The notes beneath the pieces were generated by a model that was given only the letters and a program-made list of their open reading frames with translations, was not told the DNA's origin and searched no databases. Shown in pieces: positions 42,904 through 53,708 of a stretch of 55,269 nt of DNA. Position 1 is the stretch's first letter. Each line of letters begins with the position of its first letter. Where the stretch lies: positions 112,130 through 167,398 of the forward strand of contig NZ_KB235933.1 in NCBI RefSeq assembly GCF_000332315.1, written 5' to 3'. A program made the position numbers and the translations under genes. The DNA is from Prochlorothrix hollandica PCC 9006 = CALU 1027 (GTDB taxonomy: Bacteria; Cyanobacteriota; Cyanobacteriia; Prochlorotrichales; Prochlorotrichaceae).

Positions 42904-45900
42904 ATGACTAAGTTAGAACCCATGGGCGATCGTTGCTCTACTCCAACTCTCCCTTCACTGGCATTAGCCCACCCTTTTGGCTATTTTTGGGGTTATCCAG
43001 CCCCCTCTGGACGATTCCCCCCTACGGCCCAGGTTCAGTCAGGGTTCCCAGCAGACGGGGAGCAGGATCGAACGCGATCCTACTGGGTCGATATCCCTGG
43101 GGTTGATGCTCTTAGTCTTGAGGGTTCTGGCGTGTACGCTCCTGGTGCCCACATATTAGCCCCCCCGCTGGAGTCACAGACTGCTCAGACACCGGATCAG
43201 TCTGTGCAACTGCCTAGTGCCCAACTTCCCCTGGCAGAGCCTACCGTATTAAAACCCCAGATTCCCCCCTCTACTGTGGTCTCTCGGTCTACGTTGCAAC
43301 CTCAGAGCATGGTGCAACCTCAGAGTATTGTGCAACCTCAGAGTATTATGCAACCTCAGAGTATTGTGCAACCTCAGAGTATTGTGCAACCTCAGAGTAT
43401 TGTGCAACCTCAGAGACCGATACAGGCTCAATCGGACTTGCAGGATCGATCGAGGACGTTGCAACAGATTGCCCAGAAACTGGACAACGATCGATCCCCC
43501 ATGCCTCTGTCCTGGCACCCCTTCCTCCGAGTTCAGGGTTTAAGACGATCGCCGTTAAATATCTCAACTCTACAGCAACCGATCGACCCAATAGCGGCCT
43601 TAGATCGATCTAAATCTCAAAAAATTACGTTCCAAAATCAAAATTCAAATCAAGATTTTTATCTAGATTCAGATCAATACTTAGGTCAAAACTTAAATCA
43701 AACCTTAGGTCAAACCTTAAATCAAAACTTAGGTCAAACCTTAAATCAAAACTTAGATCAGTCCCTAGAGCAATCAACGTCAGAAAAACTAAACCCAGAA
43801 AAATCAAACCCAGAAAAATCAAACCCAGAAAACTCTAGGTTAGAAAACTCTAGGTTAGAAAACCCGATCGCCCATCGGTCAGCCCATCACTCAACCGCCA
43901 AACCCTTCACTCCCCCCCTATCCACCACCACAGCAGGGGCGAGGGTGTCCTCTCCTGCTGTAGAAACGGTGCAAAACCCGGTGCAAAACCCGGTGCAAAA
44001 CCCGGTGCAACCCGATCCAAGCTTAAATTCCCTATCCCCTGCCCTAGAGCCTCCCTTGCCGCCTGTTCCTGATGCTTCTGGGGATTTATCGGAACAATAT
44101 GCCTTGCTGCAACAGCGCTACCAGGCTTTGCAACAGGTCCACGCCACCCTCCAGACCGACCACCTGGCCCTCCAGCAACAACACCAAGATCTCCAAACCA
44201 GCACCCAAAAGGCCCGCCAGATTGAACAGGTATTTCTCCAGGGTTGGGAAACCCTAGAAGCCATGATCCAAGGGATTGGGGAGGGTATTTGTGTTTTTAA
44301 TCCCCAGGGTGAAATCGCCTATGGCAATGATCCGGCCCGCCAAGCCTTTGGCTTTGATACCGTGGAAACTCTGCTGGCCCAAGGCACCCTAGAACAGCTT
44401 TTGCAGCAGTTTCAATGGATCACCGAAGGGGGTATTCCCCTGGCTCCCCAGCAACTATCCCCCACCATCGCCTTGCATCGGGCTAGTCCCCTGGATCAAA
44501 CCGTGGGCTTGCACGATCGCCAGACCGGAGCCGTGCGCTGGTTGACCTTGAACAGTAAGCCCGTGTTGGAGGGCGATCGCACCCTGGCGTATGTGGTTTT
44601 GGTCATTGAAGACATCAGCCAACGGAAAGCCAATGAGCAGATTCTGTACCAACAAACGGCTACTCTTCAAGGCTTGTTCAATGCCATCCAGGAGTCACTG
44701 CTGCTGTTGGATAGCCGGGGCCGAGTTCTGACGGCCAATGTCACCGCCGCTCACCGCCTGGGGACGACGGTGGAGGCATTGGTGGGATCGCTCCTGAAGG
44801 ACCATCTGTTTCCTGGGGCGTGCCAGTTACGGCAACCGTGGCTGGACTATGTCATGGAAACCCGATCGGCCCTCCATGTGGGGGACATGCGGGACGATCG
44901 CTATCTTAATTTCAGCCTATGGCCCTGTTTAGATAGTCGGGGAGAGGTGGAGCAGGTGGTGGTTCTGGGGTATGACGTAACCCAACAGAAACAATTAGAG
45001 AAAGAACTGAGCCACCAACAGGAGCTATTGCAATTGATCTTCGACACCATCCCCATCATGCTCACCTACTATGATCCCCAGACCCACAGAACCGTGGTTA
45101 ATCGGGAGTGGGAACGGGTCATGGGCTGGAGCATGGAGGATCTGGAAGGCCGGGATCAACTGCTGGAGTTCTATCCCGATCCCCACTATCGAGAGTCCGT
45201 AGTGCAGTTTATCGAGAAAGCAAACCGAGAATGGCGGGATCTGAAAACCCAGGTGCGCAGTGGCCAAGTGCTGGATACCTGTTGGGCCAATGTCAAACTC
45301 TCCGATGGCTGCATCATTGGCATTGGCCAAGACGTAACCCGACGCAAGCGCCAGGAAGAAGCCCTGCGACAACAACTGGCCCAAGAGCATCTGATCAGCA
45401 GCATCGCCCAACATATCCACCTGGCCTCGGATTTGCAGTCGATTTTGACCTATGCCGTGGAGTCCATACGCCTGTTTATTCAGGTCGATCGGGTGATCAT
45501 CTATGGCCTGGAACCAGAGGGAGGGATTGAACTGGTGGTGGAGTCCTGTAGACCTGACCACTCATCCATGGCGGACTGGACGGTGGTGGAACCCTGGCTG
45601 GTGTCCGATCGCTACCTCAGTCTCTATGGCGAGGGGTATGTGTTGGCGGTGGATGACATTTACACCCGACCCCTGGAAACGGATCAGCTTGAATTGCTAA
45701 ACCTGTTTAACATTCGAGCCAAATTGGTGATTCCCATCAACCGTGGGGATAGCCTCTGGGGCATGATGGATCTGCACCAATGCAATGCTCCCCATCAGTG
45801 GACTAATGCTGAGGTGCGGCTGTTGCAACAGTTGGCGGTACAGGTGGGCATTGCCATTCACCAAGCCCAACTCTATGAAGACCTGCACCAAGCGAATCAT

Positions 45901-46434
45901 CGGTTGACCCAACAAGCCATGTCCGATGGTCTCACGGGTATCGCCAATCGTCGGCAGTTTGATACTTATCTCCAGCAGGAATGGCAACGGGCCTATCGAG
46001 AGCAGCATCCCTTGAGTTTGCTGTTGGGGGATATTGATTTTTTCAAGGATTTTAACGATCGCTATGGCCATCCCGCCGGGGATGTCTGTCTACGTCATGT
46101 GGCTCAGTTTTTGCAACAACAAGTGCAGCGATCGGTGGATTTGGTCGCCCGCTATGGGGGGGAAGAGTTTGCCATTGTCTTGCCCAATACGGGGGAGGGG
46201 GGAGCGCGGCAGTTGGCCCACGATATTTGTCGGGGCATTCGCGGGGAACGCCTAACCCACAGCGGGGCGGCTATCCCAGACCCTGTTACCCTCAGCATCG
46301 GAGTCGCAACGGTGGTTCCCCAAACTGAACAAGGGGTGACGGGTTTGATCGAGAAGACGGATCAAGCCCTGTATCAGGCGAAACAACAGGGCCGCGATCG
46401 CGTTTGCACAGCGGGGGACTGGCACACCTGGTAG
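42904..46434 (+). CDS. Sensor diguanylate cyclase: PAS-PAS-PAS-GAF-GGDEF
   Basis: About 1176 residues from ATG 42904. The first ~390 residues are low-complexity with four tandem-repeat tracts. A coiled coil (LLQQRYQALQQVHATLQTDH) leads to PAS1 (about 44250-44600), PAS2 (44660-44990) and PAS3 (45030-45350), a GAF domain (45400-45880) and a GGDEF domain (45910-46425) with DGLTGIANRR, GDIDFFKDFND and the active-site GGEEF. Five residues before GGEEF is RSVD, a c-di-GMP inhibitory RxxD site. The enzyme should make c-di-GMP from GTP, with product inhibition, in response to ligands of the PAS/GAF domains. No membrane helix is seen. ATG 42859 also opens the frame but lies in repeat DNA. Confidence 0.9.
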   Translation: MTKLEPMGDRCSTPTLPSLALAHPFGYFWGYPAPSGRFPPTAQVQSGFPADGEQDRTRSYWVDIPGVDALSLEGSGVYAPGAHILAPPLESQTAQTPDQSVQLPSAQLPLAEPTVLKPQIPPSTVVSRSTLQPQSMVQPQSIVQPQSIMQPQSIVQPQSIVQPQSIVQPQRPIQAQSDLQDRSRTLQQIAQKLDNDRSPMPLSWHPFLRVQGLRRSPLNISTLQQPIDPIAALDRSKSQKITFQNQNSNQDFYLDSDQYLGQNLNQTLGQTLNQNLGQTLNQNLDQSLEQSTSEKLNPEKSNPEKSNPENSRLENSRLENPIAHRSAHHSTAKPFTPPLSTTTAGARVSSPAVETVQNPVQNPVQNPVQPDPSLNSLSPALEPPLPPVPDASGDLSEQYALLQQRYQALQQVHATLQTDHLALQQQHQDLQTSTQKARQIEQVFLQGWETLEAMIQGIGEGICVFNPQGEIAYGNDPARQAFGFDTVETLLAQGTLEQLLQQFQWITEGGIPLAPQQLSPTIALHRASPLDQTVGLHDRQTGAVRWLTLNSKPVLEGDRTLAYVVLVIEDISQRKANEQILYQQTATLQGLFNAIQESLLLLDSRGRVLTANVTAAHRLGTTVEALVGSLLKDHLFPGACQLRQPWLDYVMETRSALHVGDMRDDRYLNFSLWPCLDSRGEVEQVVVLGYDVTQQKQLEKELSHQQELLQLIFDTIPIMLTYYDPQTHRTVVNREWERVMGWSMEDLEGRDQLLEFYPDPHYRESVVQFIEKANREWRDLKTQVRSGQVLDTCWANVKLSDGCIIGIGQDVTRRKRQEEALRQQLAQEHLISSIAQHIHLASDLQSILTYAVESIRLFIQVDRVIIYGLEPEGGIELVVESCRPDHSSMADWTVVEPWLVSDRYLSLYGEGYVLAVDDIYTRPLETDQLELLNLFNIRAKLVIPINRGDSLWGMMDLHQCNAPHQWTNAEVRLLQQLAVQVGIAIHQAQLYEDLHQANHRLTQQAMSDGLTGIANRRQFDTYLQQEWQRAYREQHPLSLLLGDIDFFKDFNDRYGHPAGDVCLRHVAQFLQQQVQRSVDLVARYGGEEFAIVLPNTGEGGARQLAHDICRGIRGERLTHSGAAIPDPVTLSIGVATVVPQTEQGVTGLIEKTDQALYQAKQQGRDRVCTAGDWHTW
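43296..43418. repeat. 18-bp in-frame tandem repeat in the diguanylate cyclase gene
   Basis: Seven units of caacctcagagtattgtg coding QPQSIV. Further in-frame arrays in the same gene: 43680-43765 (LNQTLGQT, 24 bp), 43788-43862 (NPEKS and RLENS, 15 bp) and 43974-44010 (VQNP, 12 bp). Confidence 0.92.
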
Positions 46435-46580
46435 CCCGAGGACACCAGGCTGTAAGTTCGCCTACCCCTCCCAATTCCAGTCCTGTTCGTAGTGCTCAAT
46501 TTATTGAGCAGCCAATCCCGCTTATAGCGTTCACCTGAGACCGTAAGCTGCTAAAGATTAAGCTGCTAAAGATAAGGACT

Positions 46581-46861
46581 GGAGAGTTTCACTCAAATAA
46601 TGCTGTTGGTCGATGGCGATCGCTAGCATCTGTTGGCCTGGGTCGTGATGCCTCATCCCATTGGCTGGACCCTCTCGAACGTTGAGATGGGATTGTCGAG
46701 TTGTACTCGACCCTAAGCCGACTACAAGTCGGCTCTCCCAGGGGGATTGTCGAGTTGTACTCGACCCTAAGCCGACTACAAGTCGGCTCTCCCAGGGGGA
46801 TTGTCGAGTCTCCCAAGGCGATTGTCGAGTTGTACTCGACATTATTGGAGTGAAACTCTCC
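46581..46861. mobile_element. MITE-like element with 21-bp terminal inverted repeats and repeated hairpins
   Basis: Ends ggagagtttcactcaaataa(t) and (a)ttattggagtgaaactctcc pair at 20 of 21 positions. Inside, 46685-46840, are near-identical ~55-bp units, each with two perfect hairpins: gtcgagt-tgt-actcgac and agccgact-aca-agtcggct. Outside the element a further direct repeat, gaggacaccaggctgta(a/t)gttcgcctac, occurs on both sides (about 46438-46465 and 46866-46893). No transposase. The 46435-46986 gap has no other gene. Confidence 0.65.
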
Positions 46862-46905
46862 GAACGAGGACACCAGGCTGTATGTTCGCCTACTATTCAA
46901 ATTGA

Positions 46906-47328
<423 letters not shown>

Positions 47329-47350
47329 GCCCCCCGATTAAGCCCCCCGA

Positions 47351-48754
<1,404 letters not shown>

Positions 48755-48868
48755 ATCCTTTGCTCGTGTATGGAAGGTTTCGATCGCGCTTCAACGCGCC
48801 ATAGCGACTTGTCCATCTTAACGTGGGGAGGTTGCACCGCTTCGGCTCGCCCATCCGCCCAAGACACC

Positions 48869-48922
48869 CCCCCAAAAAACAACCCCAAAAAACAACCCCG
48901 AAAAACAACCCCGAAAAACCTA
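48869..48922. repeat. 13-bp tandem repeat upstream of leuC
   Basis: Four units of ccccaaaaaacaa or ccccgaaaaacaa, about 115 bp upstream of the leuC start. The longer gap 48755-49398 otherwise holds the promoter listed below and no gene. Confidence 0.82.
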
Positions 48923-49207
48923 GCGGTGCCAGGAGTCAGCCGGACTGATTGCCGGGGAACCCTGAACCCCAGCTTGGCTCCGCAAGCATTTCTGAGGAAA
49001 TTATGAACGTATGTAACGTTAAGTTCACGTAACGAAAGGAAAAGCAGAATACCTGCCCTTGTCCTGGTTCAATATCAGACTGACAAAGGGTTCAAACCCC
49101 CATAGGCTCGAAAGATCCTGCTGTCCCCTCCCCTAGCTGGCTGGGCACTGGCTTAAGAATTGATAAAGGAATCCTGAGGGAATAGGGGTATTGTAAAGTT
49201 TCCTATC

Positions 49208-49236
49208 TTGACCCTCATCTTCCAGAAAACTATCCT
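49208..49236 (+). promoter_or_regulatory. Sigma-70-type promoter for the 125-residue membrane protein
   Basis: ttgacc at 49208-49213, 17 bases, tatcct at 49231-49236. Transcription would start near 49243, leaving a leader of about 155 bases, AT-rich around 49280-49320, before a strong ribosome-binding site (aaggagg at about 49384-49390). Confidence 0.5.
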
Positions 49237-49398
49237 ATACTAAGTTCACAGCCGAGCAAGAAGTCGGTAAATTTTTCGCACCTTGCTATTTTTTTAATAG
49301 TAACGATGCAACTTTCGCATATAAAAGACTAGGTTCGTTCCGTGGACTTAGGACAAACTTTCACAATAATAAAATTCACCATACAAGGAGGAAGGGGC

Positions 49399-49776
49399 AT
49401 GGCATTAACGAATAGCCAAGGCTTAGAAAAAACTTATTCTTTAATGATCGCTCAAAGCTTTCTGACCTGGGTTTTTACCCTGGCGGTTTGCTCTCTCGTC
49501 ATTGGATTTCCCATTTTAATTTTGGTGGTTACCATTGGTGCGTTGCTGATGGTCACGTTGCAAAGCATGTTTTCTATGAGTGCTGCGTTGGTCATTGCCG
49601 CTAGTATTCTGGGCATCCACATCCTCGGTATTGTGGGCACCGCCGCTATTTTGACCTTCCGGGGCATTCATCCCCAGGATGTCACCTGGTTGGCCTGGTT
49701 GAATGGCCGGGAAAATTCCACGGCTCTGTCAGTCTATGCCGCTTGCCCCCTCACCTGCGACATTACCACTCCTTAA
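49399..49776 (+). CDS. Unknown membrane protein, 125 residues
   Basis: Start ATG 49399 is fixed by aaggagg nine bases upstream; the longer frame from 49342 ignores this site. Three hydrophobic stretches (FLTWVFTLAVCSLVIGFPIL, LILVVTIGALLMVTLQSMFSM and AALVIAASILGIHILGIVGT) and a polar C-terminus with FRGIHPQDVTWLAWLNGREN. No family recognised. Own promoter, long leader and strong terminator show a single-gene unit that is probably well expressed. Confidence 0.7.
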   Translation: MALTNSQGLEKTYSLMIAQSFLTWVFTLAVCSLVIGFPILILVVTIGALLMVTLQSMFSMSAALVIAASILGIHILGIVGTAAILTFRGIHPQDVTWLAWLNGRENSTALSVYAACPLTCDITTP

Positions 49777-49868
49777 GCCTTAAGGGTCTAGATTCCGGTT
49801 TATTCCGGAGATGTTTGGGCTTCACCCCAGCTTTATCCTTAGATTGCCAATTTGTTACTGATGCCATA

Positions 49869-49907
49869 ACCGAAGGCGTAGATCGACTGCGCCTTCGGTT
49901 TTTGTTA
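49869..49907 (+). terminator. Intrinsic terminator after the 125-residue membrane protein
   Basis: Perfect 10-bp stem accgaaggcg / cgccttcggt with an 11-base loop, followed by ttttt gtt. It is 93 bp after the stop codon. Confidence 0.88.
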
Positions 49908-49941
49908 GGCCATGGTTTTTGGGCCATGGTTTTTGGGCCAT
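49908..49941. repeat. 14-bp tandem repeat
   Basis: Two and a half units of ggccatggtttttg right after the terminator. The stretch 49942-50260 shows no gene or other structure I can name. Confidence 0.8.
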
Positions 49942-50267
49942 GAACATTTAGGGCGTTGATTCAGGGATCACCGAGAAAATACGGACGCGACACCGACTCC
50001 AGGGCTGAAACCTGTCAGATTAGGCTGGGTTTTGGTGCAATACAGTATTGTTGCAATTTCCAGCCCAGCCCCCTAGCAGCCAGGGGCGTAGCCCTATAGG
50101 ATTCTCGGCCCATAGTCCTGATGGTCTTTCTTATTCCCAACCCTCAGACTAATGGGCTAGGTTGGCGGATCGATCGTGGAACCCAGAAACCAGAACCCTT
50201 ATGCCTGGGGTTTCAGCCGCAGTGTTCCTGAACAAGACCACAGAAAACACGGGTATCAACTTAAGCC

Positions 50268-50300
50268 GGGAGAGTGGGGCGCGGAGCGCCCCACTCTCCC
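50268..50300. other. Perfect 14-bp hairpin upstream of trpA
   Basis: gggagagtggggcg, loop cggag, cgccccactctccc. No T-run follows, so it is not a standard terminator. It lies about 135 bp before the trpA start. Confidence 0.8.
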
Positions 50301-50330
50301 ATTAATCTTGTCCCGCTTTAAGCGAGAACC

Positions 50331-50386
50331 CGAAAACACCACAGAAAACACCACAGAAAACACCACAGAAAACACCACAGAAAAGG
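50331..50386. repeat. 12-bp tandem repeat upstream of trpA
   Basis: Four units of accacagaaaac (a single earlier unit is at 50238-50249). A tataaa box at 50400-50405 follows 14 bp later and could be the trpA -10 element; no good -35 is seen, so the array occupies its place. Confidence 0.85.
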
Positions 50387-50435
50387 AGACCGAAAGCGCT
50401 ATAAAATAGGGTGCGGTATTGGACCTATCCCCCCC

Positions 50436-51227
50436 ATGACAGTCATTTCCGAACATTTTGCTGCCCTGCGATCGCGCCAACAATGCGCCTTTATTCCCTT
50501 CATCACCGCTGGGGATCCTGACCTGGAGACCACCGAAAAAGCCCTGTTGTTGTTGGATCGGGAAGGGGCAGATTTCATTGAATTGGGGGTGCCCTACTCA
50601 GACCCCTTGGCCGATGGTCCGGTGATCCAAGCGGCGGCGACGCGATCGCTGCAAAAGGGAACCCGCCTCAATGATGTTTTGGCTTTGGTGCGCCGCGTCA
50701 CGCCCCACTTGACCGCTCCCATTATTTTATTTACCTATTACAACCCCATCTTGAATCGGGGGGTGGAGACCTTTCTGAAGGACGTTGCCGAGGCGGGGGT
50801 GCGGGGGCTGGTGGTGCCCGATCTGCCCCTGGAGGAAGCGGGCAAACTGCTGGAACAGACCGCTGCCCTCAATCTAGACTTAATTCAATTGGTGGCTCCC
50901 ACGAGTTCCCGCGATCGCATTAAAGCCATTGCCCAACAGTCCCAGGGCTTTATTTATCTGGTCAGTGTCACCGGGGTCACTGGTGTACGCCAAAATCTGG
51001 AAAGCCGGGTGAGCGATATTTTGCAGGAACTGCGGCAGATTACCGACAAACCGATCGGGGTGGGCTTTGGCATTTCCCAACCGGAACAGGCCCAACAGGT
51101 GAAGGACTGGGGAGCCGATGCCGTTATTGTGGGCAGTGCGATCGTCAAACGCCTGGGAGAACAGGCACCGGAAGCGGGTTTGCAGGCGGTGGCTGAGTTT
51201 TGCCAGTCCCTGAAACAGGTGTTGTAG
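50436..51227 (+). CDS. trpA: Tryptophan synthase alpha subunit
   Basis: 263 residues. Cleaves indole-3-glycerol phosphate to indole, which is channelled to TrpB. Catalytic Glu in [19 protein letters not shown] (about 49) and Asp (about 60) are present, as are the flexible loop [11 protein letters not shown] and the phosphate-binding [11 protein letters not shown] and IVGSAIVKR. No other trp gene is in the window, as usual in cyanobacteria where trp genes are scattered. Confidence 0.97.
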   Translation: MTVISEHFAALRSRQQCAFIPFITAGDPDLETTEKALLLLDREGADFIELGVPYSDPLADGPVIQAAATRSLQKGTRLNDVLALVRRVTPHLTAPIILFTYYNPILNRGVETFLKDVAEAGVRGLVVPDLPLEEAGKLLEQTAALNLDLIQLVAPTSSRDRIKAIAQQSQGFIYLVSVTGVTGVRQNLESRVSDILQELRQITDKPIGVGFGISQPEQAQQVKDWGADAVIVGSAIVKRLGEQAPEAGLQAVAEFCQSLKQVL

Positions 51228-51358
51228 CGCCCTGTGTGTTCCCGATCGCCAAGATCATCGCCCGATCGCCAAGATATCCCGATCTACAAAATCGCCAAGA
51301 TCATCGCCCGATCGCCCCTTCACCGGGGCGTGCCGCCCTGTTCTGAACCCTAGGAACC

Positions 51359-51748
51359 ATGCTCCGAACCCTAGTCTTGGGGCTATTGCGGGCCTATAAA
51401 GCCTGGATCTCCCCCCTGTTGCCCCCCGCTTGTCGCTATGAACCCAGTTGCTCCCGTTATGCCATGGAAGCCATCGATCGCCATGGTCTCCGGCGGGGGG
51501 GCTGGCTGGCCCTGGGTCGCTTGGGCCGCTGCAATCCCTGGGGCGGGTCGGGCTATGATCCGGTTCCCCTGACCCTAGAGACCCTGAACACCACCTCTCT
51601 GGCGGAGTCCCTGGCCCGCAACCAACAGCGCCGATCCTCTGGGTCTGGGGTTATTCCTGGGGTTATTCCTGGGGTTATTCCTGGGGCTAAACCCTCCGAG
51701 GCTCCAGAGGGGATCCCTGGGGTGCAGCCACGCCCCCCTAGCCTCTAG
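51359..51748 (+). CDS. yidD: Membrane protein insertion efficiency factor YidD
   Basis: 129 residues. The N-terminal 75 residues are Yid[32 protein letters not shown] and [18 protein letters not shown] with the conserved Cys residues. YidD aids YidC-mediated insertion at the membrane. The C-terminal extension holds three 12-bp units coding GVIP (51648-51690), probably disordered. The upstream 51228-51340 interval has several short gatcgccaagatc units. Confidence 0.92.
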   Translation: MLRTLVLGLLRAYKAWISPLLPPACRYEPSCSRYAMEAIDRHGLRRGGWLALGRLGRCNPWGGSGYDPVPLTLETLNTTSLAESLARNQQRRSSGSGVIPGVIPGVIPGAKPSEAPEGIPGVQPRPPSL

Positions 51749-51812
51749 GGACGGTAATACCCTTAGAAGTTGTAGTTTTATATACTATAATTAACAAAGA
51801 TTAATGAATCTA

Positions 51813-51911
51813 CAGCAACCCTAAATCAGTTGTAGGCATCTCGATAGCTGAAACCCTTGGTGTGGTGTGCCCCCTCTGGAGGCACACTACACGACCCATT
51901 TAGGACTGCTA
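51813..51911. mobile_element. MITE-like element B, second full copy
   Basis: 99 bp with TA on both sides (51811-51812, 51912-51913), closely matching 9395-9493 with the same length and the central hairpin. Its right end lies 54 bp before the start codon I chose for the next gene. Confidence 0.75.
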
Positions 51912-51965
51912 TATAACACTTCAACTTTTTATCCGTACTGTTTCATCCGTCAGGAACTGAACAAG

Positions 51966-53708
51966 GTGGGGCTAAATCAGACCGTGGGGCAACCCAAGTT
52001 ACAAGGACTGCGATCCTACGATCCAGAGGTCATTGCACGCTATTTTCAAGCTCGATTTTGGTTGGTGATTGCCCGGGCGGTCACCGTTGGCTGGACCCTC
52101 CTTACCTTTGTCTTAGCCCTGAAATGGGATCACTGGTTTAAAGGGGCCGATCGCAATCGACTGAAACGAGCTAGTCAGCTTCGCCAAATCCTGACGGATC
52201 TCGGTCCGACCTTTATTAAGGTGGGGCAAGCTTTGTCCACCCGCCCCGATCTGGTACGCCAAGACTTTTTGGACGAGTTGGTTAAACTCCAAGACCAACT
52301 GCCCCCCTTCCCCAATGCCCTGGCCTTTGCCATTATCGAAGCCGAACTCCAGCGCTCCATCGCCACCACCTTTAAGGATATTTCCCCCGATCCCGTCGCT
52401 GCGGCCAGCCTCGGTCAAGTCTATAAAGCCACCCTCCACAGCGGCGAAACCGTGGCGGTGAAGGTGCAGCGCCCCAATCTTGTGCCCCGCCTGACCCTGG
52501 ATCTGTATCTAATTCGCCTGTCTGCCCGCTGGTTGGGTCCCTTTCTGCCCCTCAACCTGGGCCATGATCTCTGCTTAATTGTTGATGAGTTTGGCATCAA
52601 GCTGTTTGAAGAAATCGACTATATCAATGAAGGGCGCAATGCGGAGCGTTTTGCCCACAACTTCCGCCACAGCACCCAAGTCAAAGTTCCCTCCATTTAT
52701 TGGCGCTACACCAGCCAGCGGGTCTTGACCCTGGAATGGATCCATGGCTACAAGCTGACGGGGGTTCAGCAGCTCCAAGCCATGAACGTCAACCCCGATG
52801 AGATTGTCTATATCGGGGTCACCACCGGCTTGCAGCAACTGATGGAAATGGGCTTTTTCCATGCCGATCCCCATCCCGGCAACCTCTTTGCGGTGCCGGC
52901 GAATCCAGAGACAGACACCCCCTGCCAGATGGCCTACATCGACTTTGGCATGATGGATCAGTTGGAGCAAGAGTCCAAGGAAACCCTGGTGGATGCGGTG
53001 GTGCATCTGCTCAATAAAGACTATGAAGAACTAGCCCAGGACTTTATCACCCTGGGATTCCTGGCCCAGGGCACCGATATTCGCCCCATTGTCCCGGCCC
53101 TGGAAGCTGTGCTGGGGGACATTATGGGGGAAAGTGTTCAGGACTTTAACTTTAAGGTGGTGACCGATCGCTTTTCCCAGTTAATGTTTGATTACCCTTT
53201 CCGGGTGCCCGCCAAGTTTGCCTTAATTATTCGATCGATCGTCACCCAAGAAGGCTTAGCCCTCAGCGTTAACCCCAACTTCAAAATTGTCGATGTGGCC
53301 TATCCCTATGTGGCCAAGCGGCTACTCCAGGGAGAAACTCCAGAACTGCGGCGGCGGTTGCTGTCGGTGTTGTTTAAGGAAGGGCGCTTCCGCTGGGAAC
53401 GGCTGGAAAATATGATTCGCATTGCCCGCACCGATGGCCAATTTGATCTGTTACCTACAGCTCAGTTGGGGCTGCAATATTTGATGTCGGAGGAGGGTCG
53501 CTATCTGCGCCATAAGCTGCTGTTGGCCTTGATCGAAGACGATCGCCTCCACACGGAAGAAGTTCAACGCCTTTGGGAATTGCTCAAGGATGATTTGCAA
53601 CCCTCCAAGCTGATGAGCAGTGCTTGGGATGCCTTTACCTATTTTTCCCGCGAACAGGCCGCTAATCTGTTCCCGGCTATGGTGGAATCCCCCTCCCCTA
53701 AGCGGTGA
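51966..53708 (+). CDS. ABC1/AarF (UbiB-type) atypical kinase
   Basis: About 580 residues from GTG 51966, preceded by agga. Family motifs: LGPTFIKVGQALSTRPDLV (KxGQ motif, inhibitory KxGQ...), AAASLGQVYKATL (Ala-rich nucleotide loop), VAVKVQRP (lysine), EIDYINEGRNAERF, FFHADPHPGNLF (catalytic Asp loop) and AYIDFGMM (metal DFG). UbiB-type proteins help prenylquinone metabolism; cyanobacterial and plastid members affect plastoquinone and tocopherol levels. The frame stays open to 51867, but those 33 residues translate MITE DNA. It converges with the next gene by an 11-bp overlap. Confidence 0.93.
   Translation: MGLNQTVGQPKLQGLRSYDPEVIARYFQARFWLVIARAVTVGWTLLTFVLALKWDHWFKGADRNRLKRASQLRQILTDLGPTFIKVGQALSTRPDLVRQDFLDELVKLQDQLPPFPNALAFAIIEAELQRSIATTFKDISPDPVAAASLGQVYKATLHSGETVAVKVQRPNLVPRLTLDLYLIRLSARWLGPFLPLNLGHDLCLIVDEFGIKLFEEIDYINEGRNAERFAHNFRHSTQVKVPSIYWRYTSQRVLTLEWIHGYKLTGVQQLQAMNVNPDEIVYIGVTTGLQQLMEMGFFHADPHPGNLFAVPANPETDTPCQMAYIDFGMMDQLEQESKETLVDAVVHLLNKDYEELAQDFITLGFLAQGTDIRPIVPALEAVLGDIMGESVQDFNFKVVTDRFSQLMFDYPFRVPAKFALIIRSIVTQEGLALSVNPNFKIVDVAYPYVAKRLLQGETPELRRRLLSVLFKEGRFRWERLENMIRIARTDGQFDLLPTAQLGLQYLMSEEGRYLRHKLLLALIEDDRLHTEEVQRLWELLKDDLQPSKLMSSAWDAFTYFSREQAANLFPAMVESPSPKR

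Noticed and set aside
46683-46840. CRISPR-like repeats
   Set aside because: Units are contiguous without unique spacers and consist of hairpin pairs inside a terminal inverted repeat.
49090-49112. gggttcaaaccccc resembling a tRNA T-arm
   Set aside because: No matching acceptor strand or anticodon arm at the right distances upstream.
50176-50409. 77-residue open frame ending in ENTTENTT repeats
   Set aside because: It spans the perfect hairpin and the 12-bp intergenic array; residue mix is not protein-like and no ribosome-binding site is seen.
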